A stretch of 64,000 nt of DNA from Portulaca oleracea (lineage: Eukaryota; Streptophyta; Magnoliopsida; Caryophyllales; Portulacaceae): the NCBI GenBank assembly GCA_029582165.1, contig CM055880.1, forward strand, positions 9,322,721 through 9,386,720, written 5' to 3'. Below, one piece after another: positions 46,501-57,377 of this stretch. Positions within the stretch are counted from its first letter, which is position 1. Each line of letters starts with the position of its first letter. The position numbers and the translations under genes were made by a program. The notes beneath the pieces are model-generated. The model saw only the letters and a list, made by a program, of their open reading frames with translations. It had not been told where the DNA came from and made no database searches.

Positions 46501-49500
46501 AAAAAGTCATTCTACAAACATCTAACTCTACCAAACACTGTTTTATACAAACAGCTAATACAAATAAATTGTGAAATGCCAAAGTCAAACAACTAACAAA
46601 ATGCCAATAGCTAAAAAGCAATGAGCACCAAACACCCCCTTTAGCTTTTTGGCTAGCTTTTAGCTTTTTGACAAAGGTTAAAAAGCGACTTGAGGTGTTT
46701 GGTAAGTAGCTTTTTATTTTAGCTTTTTGGACCCAATAAGCTAGTTTCCAAAAATCTACTTGATGAAGCTTTTTGAGTTAGCTTTTCACAAAAAGCTACT
46801 TTACCAAACACTTTTCCTACAATTAGCTAACCCAAACAGCTAAAGTCAAACAACTAATCCAAACAACTATCAGCTAACAGCTACAAGCTAACAACTAACA
46901 GCTACCAGTTGGTTGCCAAACAGGGCAATAGCCTTTTTCTCCACCCTTTCCTTCCAAAGAACCCTTCCCAAGTCCCGAGCAAGAAGATGGTTTCTTAATG
47001 GAGTTCTAAATGACCAAAGGAGCACCCAGGCAATGCAAAGCTAGATCCCAAAGAGCCCTTGAGATCTGACACATTTCTTTGCACATAACGCACCAATTAA
47101 CAAAGATCTTTGCTCTATCTTGTACATTATCACACCTCAAAAAGTTCCCACGTGTGGCTCCAACCAGGGGCAGGATGGACATCGATAGTACTTGGACTTC
47201 CAAATGATCTTATAGGGCAAGAAAAGATTGTGCAGAGGCGCATAATTTCAAGTGAAGGAGTCTCAGAAAATAACGCTTAATTCAAGTGTGGCTCCAAAGC
47301 ATTAGCCTTCTTAGTAAGAGCACCTTAACCTATCATTACCATCTATCTACATTTTACTCTCCTCCACAAAATTCATTTGCTTCCTAATCTTCACCACGAA
47401 AATATTTAACAGCTTATGGGTTACAAACTTACAACCATCCTGCCTCCTTAGTTCATGGGTGCGCCTTCACCATACGGTTGCATTTACGGCTTACGCCATT
47501 ACCCTTGTAAATAATAGAACTCCTTCACATTATTTCTTAACTTCACAGTTCACACAATTCCTGAAGGCCCTCTTTAACTATAACCAACACTTTATTTTTA
47601 TAGGAAAAGTGAAAAGTTTCACTCTAACCAACACTGTCCAGCCACTATTGTATATTACAAACCCCACTCCTTCCTTCAAAAACATCCGCTTTGCATCAAA
47701 TAAACACACAGCTTCAACAACTGAAGCCAAAAGTACTCAAATTGAAATAAAAATAGGAGGTCCTAAATAAAAAAATTAAAAGGATTTTTGGATGGTAATA
47801 AATCGACCTTAACGGGTATTGGATTGCAATATACCGACCTTTACTATTGGACAACAATATCTCTAACCCTTATACCTAGGTGAGATTATTATACCAACAG
47901 TAACTAAGAGGTGGTGAATCGGTCTCCATGCTGACGTGGCTAGCAAAGGGAAAGAAACCTGCCCCAACCCAATAACCCCATTAACCCCTCCATTTTTTTC
48001 ACTAACCCACATTACAAGACATTGGTTGGTTGTGTGCCACGTCAGCACGGAGACCGGTTCACCATCCCCTTAGTCATTGTGTTGACGCGGGTTGGTGAGA
48101 AAAATGGAGGTATTAACAGGGTTATTGGGCAAGGGCCGGTTTTTTTCCCTCCGCTTGCCACCTTAGCATGGAGACCAGTTCACCACCCCCTTAGTCACTG
48201 TTGGCATAATAATCTCACCTAAGTATAAAAGTCGGGGTCATTGTTATCCAATAGTAAAGGTCAATATATTGCAATCCAATACCCCCAAAGGTCAATATAG
48301 TGTCATCCAATATCCCAAATTTAAAAAATTAAAGATCTTTCCAGTTTGAATGGCAGATAAAATCACGAACATTCTTTATCACATAAATGCACTCACAGTT
48401 CTAGTTTTCCATATTTCTTGCATGTATGTGCTTTCCAATATGAGGGTAACACGACCGTGACAGTGTGGTACTAGTAAAGCCTTCAAGGCTACCCTACTGG
48501 CTGTAAGCCAGCAACCTCTAAGTTTGTTTTCTTTCCAACTAAGTGGATATTTCAATAGTAGAGTTCATTCCAAACAACAGCTCAAGAAGCCCCAAAAACT
48601 GTTCATTGTCATCATAAACTAGGAATTAGTCAAACATGTCTTAACTATTTAAATGTCCATACATGGAAGAACGACTAGCCCAATAGTCAGTATAGGAGTA
48701 TGAATACAGAAGGAGGCAGCAATGTTGAAATGCCCACAAATAAAGAAAAGAAGGCACTTCAAGAAAATAACAAGAAACTTTCAGGACGGGGCACACTTGA
48801 AAATTTTAGAACAAGCATGGCATAAAATTCTTCCAGCAATTAGCAAGAGCTAGCAAAAATACCTTTTCATTTTTTTATTGATCCAATCAAGCAAACGTTC
48901 AGCCGTACGTCCATCATTGATTGCCTCTATTTCGCCATCCTTCCCATCCCAGCTACTGATAGAGGCAAACTTACGAGGCTCACCCCAAAGAAGCAGAGGA
49001 TACCGATCAACCGAAAATCTATCACAAAGTTTAGAATTTGCCTGTGCTGCCAAAAAAGACAAAAAGATGAGAATAGTCATTGGCAACATGCTTAAAGATC
49101 CATACAAGCTTTGATTGCTGAAAGCAATGCATAATGAATTCTGATAACCCAATGAACTAATACAAGAGGGAAAAGTTCAATTTAATTTGAATATAAGTTC
49201 TAAGGGTTAAACCTAATCCCCAGCAAAGAGGTACAGTTAAGTTCTAAAAACCAATGTACCATCTTATATCCTTGTTTAGTTGGTGTCAACATGAGTTAAA
49301 GAAAGAATCTTCCTTCAAGATTCAAAATGAATCAATCTCACCCTTGAGCTCCTAAAGAATTAAATGGAAAACCACATGAAAACTATAGCTGATGATCTAT
49401 TTACAAATATGTTAGACAACAAATCACCTCCACCCTTTAGTTCCAATCCCTCCTTTTTGCCTCCAAAGCTTTTGCCATAGCTATAGCCTATAGGGTCCTC

Positions 49501-52087
49501 ATAACCAAGATTTGTGAAAAACAAAAGGAAGTTGTTCAATTTAAGATACATTATAGACGACGACAATGAAGAGGAGGAGCTCATTACAATCGAGAGGCAC
49601 AAGCCAAAAAAGTGTTGTCGGCCACTGTGTCCAAAATGACGTGTGATCAGCAGCGGTCTACATCACCATCACAACATGACACTCGCTTAGCTTACGAAAG
49701 CACACCTAGGGTGCAAAAGCATGGGATGCAGCTTGCTGTGCTTTTGCTCTTGGAAGCACATCCCATTCCAAAAGACCCACCTTTTGTGCGCTTTTCTTGC
49801 TTTTGATTCGGTTGCTACAGGGTGCATGAATAGTCCACTTCTCACATCTCAACTAAAAAGCCTGGTTCTCACTCTGTGTCGCTCTCTCACTGAGCCCCAC
49901 CCCACCCCTGTGTTTTGCTCTCTCCCCTGAGGCTCCACTCCCCCCCCCCCCCCCCCCCCGGTTCTCTGATACCTCTCATTCTCAGGTAAGTCTCTGAACT
50001 TAAACTTTTTGTTACAGTTTTGGACTGCTGGCTAGCCTTCCTCTCCTTCTTGTTCTTGTTCTTGTTCTTCTTCAATTTCCACTGTCGAATTTCTTTTTCT
50101 TGCCTTCCAGTTTTTGTGTCTCTCCTCTCTCTTAATCGCCCAGTCTGTTAATTTATTCATTTTAATCTGAGAATTTATGATGAATTTTAGTTGACCATTA
50201 AATTCTGGAGGTGTTTTATGTACTTCTCTTCGAGGATTATGTTTTCTATTCTTTCTTATATATGACTATGCTTGCTTTATTCTTTGTATACTTCTACTAG
50301 TACCATCTTAGATGAGGGCTGACTGTTAATACTACTTGTAGTGCTATATCGTATGTTACAGAGTATTTCATAGTTCCAAAGTATTATTCCATTAAGTTAA
50401 TTAATTGTTAGATGCCGAATATAACTTGGAAGTGATTTTGAAGTAGAAGTGTGTGCTGTGTGCAAAAAGAGCACCCTGAGCTGCTAAAAAAACTTTGTTC
50501 TTTTTTGCATGTCAGCTTTGAAATCTCAGCATGACAGTCAGTGATGTCAACTCTTAAAAAATTTAAAGATTCTAGCGCTCCTTCAACCGTGCAAAATGCA
50601 TCCATGCCCTGGAAGGGCATGAGAATCCCCATCCCAGCTATCCGAACAGACAAACTTGGAGAGGGCTATGATGAATGTCATGATTATTCTTCAATTGAAT
50701 CACATTCAATATTTGGCAGCAATCGCCACTTTGTGCTATTGACAAATAGGCGGTCACCATGTACATACACAGCTTAACATAACTGTAACAAGAGAGCAAT
50801 TCAGTAGTACCTTCAATGCACAATCCACTCTTGTCATCAAAATGATACCAGGATGTGCCGCTCTTCGCCCATTAAATACCCTTGCAACTTTTTCATAATG
50901 AGGCTGCATAAAACGGAAAGCAATTTAAATATGACGAAAACAGTTACACAGGCATAAGATACTCATCCCCCGACCCAACAACCCTTCTTTCCTTTTACTG
51001 CCTCTTTTTTTAGGAAGTAGCGGGAAGACCAGTAGATTTTTAATAGCAGACATGCAGATACCTTGTAATTCCTACATGCTGGACACCTGTTTGAACACAA
51101 TGAACATTTAATAAGTAAATGAAAACTCGACAAGCATAAGCTCTTGCAAGAAAGGGGGGGGGGGGGGAACATATCATTAGTCATGTACTCATGTCATGAT
51201 ACTAAGCAGATAAATTTCACAGCATGTTTTCCATGACTGTTTTCCTTTGTAATAAATTATAGGCTATCCCTCCCATGCCTTGATCTAACTTTCTCAAAGC
51301 AACCTTTGCCCTAGGGTCTTTCGATGAGAACCATTGTGATCATGCAACCTTTTTCTGGGTGACCAGAAGAGTACATAAACAAGCAACCTTTTTCTGGATT
51401 ATTAGTGTCAAGACTCAAGAGTTGGCGATCGTTCAACTTTATCATGGAGCATTGATTAAGTAAAACAATAACAGTGTAAATACAACAAAACAGGTCAACA
51501 GAGACAAAGACAAAGACAAATACATGCACGATGCACTACTTCACTTGAACCAGTATTAATATACAAAAGGCACTGGATCTAAAATCTTAAGTTCTCAAAG
51601 ATTCAAGATCACTCGGCCTTCTTACAGAATAGTGTGATCCTCAATTTGAGCAAAGTTTTCCCTAATCGAATACTCCTTTTTCCCAGACAAATGCTTCAAT
51701 CACAAGACTCAACACAATCATCAAATCCAACTAAAAACGCACAAGAATCGCCTCTAGAATGAATCAATTTACAAAAGCACTAATCTCAAAACCTCAATCA
51801 GGCAATCAAATGCAACCAAAGACAATCAAACATTCCAAAAAGAAATAATCAAGCAAGAGTATCACAAACCAGTGAGCAAAGAATTCAACAATGGCGAAAG
51901 AAGCAGGGGTTTCACGAAGAACATCGTTGAAATTGGTCTCGTTCAACTCAACGGCGACATCGGGAAAATAACCGCCGGAAGCATCATTGACAAAAGAGCG
52001 AAGAAGATTGCGAGATCCGGCAGAAGTCGACGAAACTTGGAAGCTCAGATGAGGAAGAACCAGCAGAATCACCAGAAACGGATACAT
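38163..52087 (-). CDS. QSOX: Quiescin-sulfhydryl oxidase (thioredoxin-ERV fusion), 11 exons
   Basis: FAD-linked oxidase that makes disulfides in secretory-pathway proteins and passes electrons to O2, giving H2O2. Exons in transcript order: 52087-51870, 51086-51062, 50903-50811, 49041-48863, 44314-44245, 44143-44075, 43969-43896, 43819-43663, 40015-39975, 38891-38745 and 38640-38163; all phases agree, 516 residues. Visible: signal peptide (1-22), thioredoxin domain with EFFAHWCPAC (CxxC at 74-77), ERV/ALR domain with CRGSRNDTRGFSCGLW, the redox motif CDEC (345-348), the FAD-contact WSAHNTVNERL (375-384), a third CPAC (409-412) and a C-terminal membrane span (about 475-497). Residues and length match plant QSOX1/2. 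Exon 2 is only 25 nt and holds the catalytic CxxC. Introns of 4.5 and 3.6 kb are swollen by transposons. The C-terminal span suggests Golgi/ER membrane anchoring, by analogy. Confidence 0.94.
45855..46928. mobile_element. hAT-like non-autonomous element(s) in QSOX intron 4
   Basis: Left end GGGGGTGTTTGGCTACCC and an internal right end GCACCAAACACCCCC near 46626-46640 are inverted repeats. A related block with many AGCTTTTTGG/CTAAAAAGC words continues to CAGTTGGTTGCCAAACAGGG at 46907-46926. Probably two adjacent or nested copies. No transposase. Confidence 0.5.
46930..47240 (-). mobile_element. LINE fragment (zf-RVT region) in QSOX intron 4
   Basis: The minus strand encodes a worn zf-RVT segment: KIIWKSKY, then ATRGNFLRCDNVQDRAKI, WCVMCKEMC, and ALWDLALHCLG. 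This is the region after the RT domain in plant LINEs. Stops and deletions are present. Confidence 0.65.
47781..48323. mobile_element. Palindromic MITE in QSOX intron 4
   Basis: Left arm (GGTATTGGATTGCAATATAC, ACCTTTACTATTGGACAACA, GGTGAGATTATTATACCAAC) is matched in reverse by the right arm (TGTTATCCAATAGTAAAGGT, TATTGCAATCCAATACCCCC). The arms are about 250 bp each. AAAAATTAAA at 47771-47780 and 48324-48333 may be the 10-bp target duplication, although it is low-complexity. MULE-type structure, no coding content. Confidence 0.7.
50541..50777 (+). other. Unrecognised open frame in QSOX intron 3
   Basis: A 78-codon frame antisense to QSOX, including SSAPSTVQNASMPWKGMRI and DECHDYSSIESHSIFGSN. 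Composition looks protein-like rather than random, and the 400 bp upstream has a CTC/CTT-rich, leader-like stretch with an AGGTAAGT donor near 49985. It might be a captured exon or an unknown small gene, but I recognise no family. Confidence 0.25.
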
Positions 52088-52969
52088 GGAATGGAATTAA
52101 CGCCGGAGATAGAGAGAGATGCAAATTAACAAGCAAATCAATCTTCAATGGAGTTATGCAAGATTGGATTGAATTTATTGCGAGTAGTTAAATTGAAACT
52201 CCTTCATGAAAAAGTGAGAGAGAAACTCGAAACTCCTGCAATGGCTGCTCCAGAGAGAGAGACGGGTCGGAGTTTCGGACACCGGAAATTGATTTTCGGG
52301 GGAACGGGGAGGGAAAACAGCACGGACTATTTTTATTTTTGATTTATTTTTTGTAGATAATAAATTTTGTTTAATAAAGGGTGCCTTTGAAGAGAATGTA
52401 AATTATTGAAAGTGATTTTATTTAATTCCCCTTAAAAGGTGTGTAAAATGTGTCATGCCTCACGCCTGTTCAGCAATTAGCGGGCCACGAGGCTATTGCC
52501 CTATCGGCGATGGAGTAACTAAGCATTCTTGGTTAATCGCTTTTTCCATAGGTTTGTTTTCGGTTAATCATTTTCTCAGCTCAAAAAAAAATGTGAAATA
52601 TAAATTGAGAGATAATGACCGTCTAAAGATCAAATATCGATCATTGTTTTAACAAAAAAGAACCTTAAATTTCTCAGGTTATCCAATCTACTATGAGGCA
52701 ATTGCATTTAACAGGTCTCGAATTCAAGTTGACAGGAGAGAGAATACAAGTTTTTACACACAACATAAAACTGTCAGTAGTTTATCCAGTTAGTTACACG
52801 CGAATTCCAGAATCAGGCTTCAAATTTAAATAAGTAGTAACCACATGTAGTTGATCCAAGTAATTGCTTGCAGTTAATTTGTTGTTCTCGGTCTCCCCAT
52901 TTTTAACTGACGGACTCTTTTCGTTTTTCACATAATACTTGGGTGTTTATAAGACAAATAGAAGACTCT
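52088..52969. other. QSOX upstream region
   Basis: 52088-52330 is the probable 5' UTR and promoter on the minus strand, GC-richer with GA-repeats. No TATA box stands out. 52330-52969 has no recognisable feature. Confidence 0.4.
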
Positions 52970-53345
52970 GCCACTGGAGTAACCGAACCATCCCAGTTTT
53001 TGGTCGGAGTGAGTTCCAATCAGGGGGGAGTGTGCATACGACCCGATAGACACAATGAAGGGACGTCTGGTTGAAGCCAAGCCATGGAAGAGTGATAGAT
53101 ACCATTAGCAGCTGATGGTGACATTGGTGGAGTAAAAGTTGATGGAGACACAAGTGCTGAAGGCGATCCCGGTAAAAAGTTCATAGCAGCGAAAAATCCA
53201 TGGAGCTTGAGGTAGTAGAACGAGTCGAAGGAACAGCAGAACCAGTCAATACATACAGAGGCCTCAACTCGTTAGGTGTGTGGGCAAAAAAGCAAACTAT
53301 TCTTGTGCAGCCTGTGCCATCTTTGCAGAGGCGCATTTGGCACAA
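52970..53345 (-). pseudogene. Fragment of a plant CCCH zinc-finger (RR-TZF type) gene, frameshifted
   Basis: Minus strand reads LCKDGTGCTRIVCFFAH (second CCCH finger), then TPNELRPLYVLTGSAVPS, and after a one-base shift near 53187-53197 AAMNFLPGSPSALVSPS, TFTPPMSPSAANG and HSSMAWLQPDVPSLCLSG. This order is typical of plant ankyrin-CCCH proteins of the C3H30/C3H56 group. Only about 115 residues remain; the first finger, the ankyrin repeats and the C terminus are missing. The edges are abrupt on both sides, so it is probably a transposon-captured or retained gene fragment, not a functional gene. Confidence 0.75.
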
Positions 53346-55028
53346 AGAGCTTAGTTAGAAGAACAAGGGCTTAGGTAATTGCTCTTATGTGGTTGATTTT
53401 CATTTTTTTTTCATGTTTTTAATCAGTGGCAGGCATTGAACCATATTTGCGATGAACATTCACATTTTGTAATCATATTGTAATGATTGATGTTTCAACA
53501 ATGAATGACATAAAAGTATCAAGATACTCGTGTTTCTAATAAGTAATATTGTAATGAGTTGATTTTCCTTTCTTTACCTGTTGAGATGCTTCAGTTTACT
53601 AAGTCAAAATGATAGATTGAAGGCTCCATTAATAGCTAAAAGTTGTTCAGTAGATTACCCGGCAACATTATGACAGGATGCAAAGGTTGCTTGTGGTTGG
53701 GCTTCTTGATTCTGTTTTGGAACTTCAAAACCCAGGTATTATCCAAGCAATGAATAATCTTGTTATGATCAGACTGTGAACTCACTCCCTCCCAATGTCA
53801 TTCCAAGCAGGATACCCCCAAAATTGAACACTAGTGTATCTATTGGTAAGGGAATGTCGGAATCTAATATTGACATAACCAAATGCACCAGCTCAGGAGG
53901 TACAAGTTGGTTGGGAATCCTATGATAACATTGATTCACACCACACCTGATGACACCAAACAAGAGCAAAATTACGAGTGCAATCTTGTAAGAGAAATCT
54001 TGATGTGAAATTCACCTAGTAGGAATAGCTTATTTTTAACTTGTATGTACAACTCCTAGTGAGCATGTTGATTCTTTAAAGCGAAGAGTAGTAATCTTGT
54101 AAGTTGTATCCTGGACATCCTACATTCAACTACAGTTCACCAGCTTATGAGTTATGAGTTATGACCTTGTCAACAATCTTTAGCCCTGGCAAAAATTCGG
54201 GTCCATGTAAATTCGGGTCAGTTAAATCTGGTCAATGTCAAATTCGGACGAGAAATTCATGTCCAAACCCGATTTATTCAATATCGAAATTCTGATGAAA
54301 AATCTATATATGGACCCAATTTTTTTCCGAGTCAGACATTTTGGGTTTTTTTGGTTGTACAAAATTTTGCCAGCTATAGCAATCTTTTATAGGATGTATA
54401 ATAATCTAAGTTAATAACTTGCTACTTTTCTATACAAATTCACCGCAATCTGTATAGTAATTATGCAAAAAGCAATCTTGTATAGTAATCCGCAACAATT
54501 CCCCTCATGAAACAAATATATATAAGCATCCAACACACCATTCCACGTTATTAGACATGTTGAACTGGCAAAGTACCAATGGATATTACACATAGGCAAT
54601 TGGTTGTTCAACTATTTTGATGATACTCATATGTAAAATTCTTAAGTAATTAGCAATGGTTCATATAATAGACTTTATATGCTGCCAACCAATCCAACTC
54701 ATCCATCAACCCCCCCCCCCCCAATAGTATCAAACAAACAAACAATTTATAAAGCACACAGGAATAAAGAAGGAACAAGGAAAGAGAGATGGAACTGAGT
54801 GATAGAAATGAAAATATATGAGAAGCTACCAGCCACAAGGCCTATAATCACCACTAAGACTGGCACTCTGTCAGAAAGGACAGAAAGATGGGACCGAGTG
54901 ACATAAATAATCTAGACAAATATACAAGTGAAGCCAACAACAATACTTTTCAAATCCCCCAAAAAGATTATAGACAAACTCAAATACAATCTTAACAATC
55001 TCAATCAACACAATGACCATATACATAA
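53346..55028. other. Intergenic, no gene; C13 tract at 54710
   Basis: 54180-54370 has TTCGGGTC/AATTCGG words related to those at 24720-25170. C13 at 54710-54722. No coding region recognised. Confidence 0.4.
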
Positions 55029-55410
55029 CCAAAAGCAAAAGAGGCACAATCGCAACAACCTCAAACATCATCAATCAACAATGAGTTAGTCAATTTGAAG
55101 AGACGAATTTGAACTGGTAATGGAGAAAGTGAGATTGATGCAAAAAAACAGGCACAATTGCAACAACCTCAAACATGATCAATTTACAATAAGTTAGAAA
55201 AACTAAAACAACAATTTTAACTGATGAGAATAAGAGAAGAGAAATGGAAGCAAAACATACACAATCGCGAACACCCTCAAACATGATCAATCAACAATAA
55301 GTTAGAAAATAAAACAACAATTTCAATTGACAATTGGAGAAAGAGGAATGAAGGCAAAACAGGCACAATCGCAATAGGCTCAAACATCATGAATCAACAA
55401 TAAATTAGAA
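55029..55410. repeat. Four imperfect tandem repeats, ~107-bp period
   Basis: A core of CACAATCGCAACAACCTC followed by AAACAT.ATCAATCAACAAT.AGTTAG occurs near 55043, 55151, 55258 and 55364. The repeats lie just beyond the 3' end of the MULE transposase remnant and may be subterminal repeats of that element. Confidence 0.75.
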
Positions 55411-55882
55411 AATATTGTTGACACTCACTCTAAAGGTGCAATGTAAAAGTTGTTGTTCAACATCAGTTTTGTCAAGATACTTAGATGTCCAACACAAAAC
55501 CATTATAAAGAAAGACCAGAGAACATATGACATGTCAAAAAATTATTTTTCAACATCAATTTTGTCAAGAAACTTGATTGGCTTGAGTTGCAGGTAATGG
55601 GGTGCTCATTTAGTTCATCTTTTGGCTCTTGAGGGGTCTTCCAGTCTTTGGCATTTTTTTTCTTCTTGTATGTGCTTAGAAGCTTCCCGTTGTCAGCTCT
55701 TGGTCGCCCACAGGTGGTCTTGTTGTGACCAATTTGATTACATCTCTTGTAGCTTTGGGTGCCAATAAGGCGCACTCCATCTTATATAGGTACCATTGAT
55801 TCCCTCCTCTCGTGTTTCTCTAGCCTTCCCCTTTTTTTTCAACTCAAAGGGTGGATCTAATTCAGGGAGTGTAGTTTCTTTA

Positions 55883-56110
55883 TGTTAAAATTCACCCAAT
55901 TTGGTGAAACTAAAAGAGAGAAGAAGGAGAGAGATTTGAGAAATGATATTATTGATGAATCTCAACTCATGAAATAAAAGAGGGAGAGAAATGCTATATA
56001 TAGCTAATTTCCCATCCTAACAATCCAAGAAACAAAGATAAAGAAACAAAGAAATAAGATACAACATTGTCAACAAAATGGAAACAATACAAATATTCAC
56101 TATTCCTAAC
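55883..56110 (-). repeat. 3' LTR of the chimeric element
   Basis: 228 bp. On the minus strand begins TGTTAGGAATAGTGAATATT and ends TTAACA. Near its 3' end is the palindrome TTCACCCAATTTGGTGAA. A TATATAG box lies near 55994-56000. Confidence 0.85.
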
Positions 56111-56124
56111 ACCCCCCCCCCCCC

Positions 56125-56883
56125 TCAAATTGGAGGGTGACAAAACCCCCAATTTGCCAAGAACCATTTCCAGGGAGTGTCTTGGACATATTGTTGACAT
56201 ATTGAACTGACATGGTTGCTTTTACTGCCAAAAGAATCGATGAAGGGCAGAACAACCTTGAAAACTTGAACTCGAACTCCAATAGCTTCCTCGCCATCAC
56301 CACAACTCCTAATAGTGGGTGAATTGGACGTAGACATGGAAGAACTTGTGGAGCCAAACGACGAAAGAAAGAAAGATAATTGCCGAACTTTTTCCAGGTA
56401 TTGAAGTTGTCTCCAGCGAATACAATGGCCTAATAGAGACTTTCCTGGTTGATCGGACGAGAGAACGAAGAGACGATCACATGGATCAATCATAACATGA
56501 TGAACTTTAATGAAGGTAGAGGAGGAGAGAAAACCAGAAGACAAAGCAGGAATAACCAGTTTGAGATATTCGATACAAAGGACAGGGTAAGAAGCAAGAT
56601 TGATGACACCGCTGAGGAACTTCCAGGAAGCCATGAGATAACCCCAGAAGGGGCCAAAGGCGTGCGATCGGAGCCATATGTCGATATAATCGACATGAAA
56701 CGAGTGCGAACAAACAGGGAGAGTTCGTATGTAATCACCATCCTCAAATTCAAGAAAACAAACCGCACAGTCGTGGAATTCCTCCTCGATGAACCCTAAT
56801 TTCGACGACAACGACGACGTTTTTCCCCAAATTTCATACGAGCTACAACAACCTTTCTGCCTAACCGAACTTCTTCGACACAA
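56125..56883 (-). CDS. 252-codon chimeric open frame inside the LTR element
   Basis: A continuous frame joining RING-H2 piece (residues 39-75), transporter piece (about 76-118) and an unplaced 130-residue tail (STSNSPTIRSCGDGEEAIGV, then a hydrophobic VFKVVLPFIDSFG) that runs almost to the polypurine tract. Whether it is translated is unknown. It begins at an ATG, and an LTR-driven minus-strand transcript would include it. It could be a new fusion protein or simply an accidentally open frame. Confidence 0.4.
   Translation of the reverse strand: MCRRSSVRQKGCCSSYEIWGKTSSLSSKLGFIEEEFHDCAVCFLEFEDGDYIRTLPVCSHSFHVDYIDIWLRSHAFGPFWGYLMASWKFLSGVINLASYPVLCIEYLKLVIPALSSGFLSSSTFIKVHHVMIDPCDRLFVLSSDQPGKSLLGHCIRWRQLQYLEKVRQLSFFLSSFGSTSSSMSTSNSPTIRSCGDGEEAIGVRVQVFKVVLPFIDSFGSKSNHVSSICQQYVQDTPWKWFLANWGFCHPPI
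56530..56658 (-). pseudogene. Captured fragment of a polyamine/amino-acid (PUT/LAT-type) transporter
   Basis: Directly fused in frame after the RING piece: FGPFWGYLMASWKFLSGVIN then LASYPVLCIEYLKLVIPALS. The FGPFWG...WK..SGV...A.YPVL..DYLK pattern is characteristic of plant PUT/LAT permeases of the APC superfamily. Only one loop and about one membrane span are present. Confidence 0.7.
56659..56810 (-). pseudogene. Captured RING-H2 (ATL-type) fragment, incomplete
   Basis: Within a long minus-strand frame: FHDCAVCFLEFEDGDYIRTL then PVCSHSFHVDYIDIWLRSHA. The first Cys pair, CxH and the following His of an ATL RING-H2 are seen, but the next expected Cys is Tyr (DYID for DCID) and the final CPLC pair is cut off. 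Zinc binding and E3 ligase activity are therefore not expected. Confidence 0.8.
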
Positions 56884-57228
56884 CCAATTCGATCAATCAA
56901 TCACAAATTCGACCTTGCAATCTCCATCGCAATTCACAAATTTGTTCCAGAAGCATTAAAGATTCATGCTCCTCCCCCGAAATTGGGGCTTTTTTTCCCC
57001 AAATTCTTCTCAAATTCAGAGCAACAACATCAGGATCCTCCAAAAAAACGATCGAATTAGGGTTTATGCGATCAGAATGGAGGCGAAGGATTGATCGGCG
57101 TTTCCGCCGCCGTTGCTAGAGGTGGCCGATCGATGGCGGGATTGGCGATGATTTCGTCTTGGCGCAGTAGAGGCTGAGAAGCGATCGACGTTTCTTCGAT
57201 TTCCGACAGCGGCGACAGCGGCGAAGAC

Positions 57229-57377
57229 GACAGAGACGCGAGTTCCGCAGAGGAATGAGACGAGCGCCACGTGGATGGAATCGATGACCTGCAGAGAGAA
57301 TCCGGAGGATGAACAGTCGAAATTGGCGTCAGTGACGAGGTCTTTAATGGCGTCGATCAACTTCTTGAGGAGAAACC
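57229..57377 (-). pseudogene. Captured fragment of PCNA (DNA sliding clamp), N-terminal region
   Basis: Minus-strand frame [20 protein letters not shown] then [24 protein letters not shown]'s first helix and strand carry the same order of residues, with the FSLQ-MDSSHVALV signature here altered by substitutions (QVIDSI). The rest of PCNA (about 210 residues) is missing and the frame continues into unrelated sequence. PCNA tethers polymerases to DNA; this piece cannot form a clamp. Confidence 0.82.

Noticed and set aside
51872..52129. 85-codon plus-strand frame over QSOX exon 1
   Set aside because: Antisense shadow of the QSOX signal peptide and thioredoxin start; the minus-strand reading matches the family.
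55029..55410. CRISPR array
   Set aside because: The 107-bp units are imperfect tandem repeats without short unique spacers, in a plant nuclear context.
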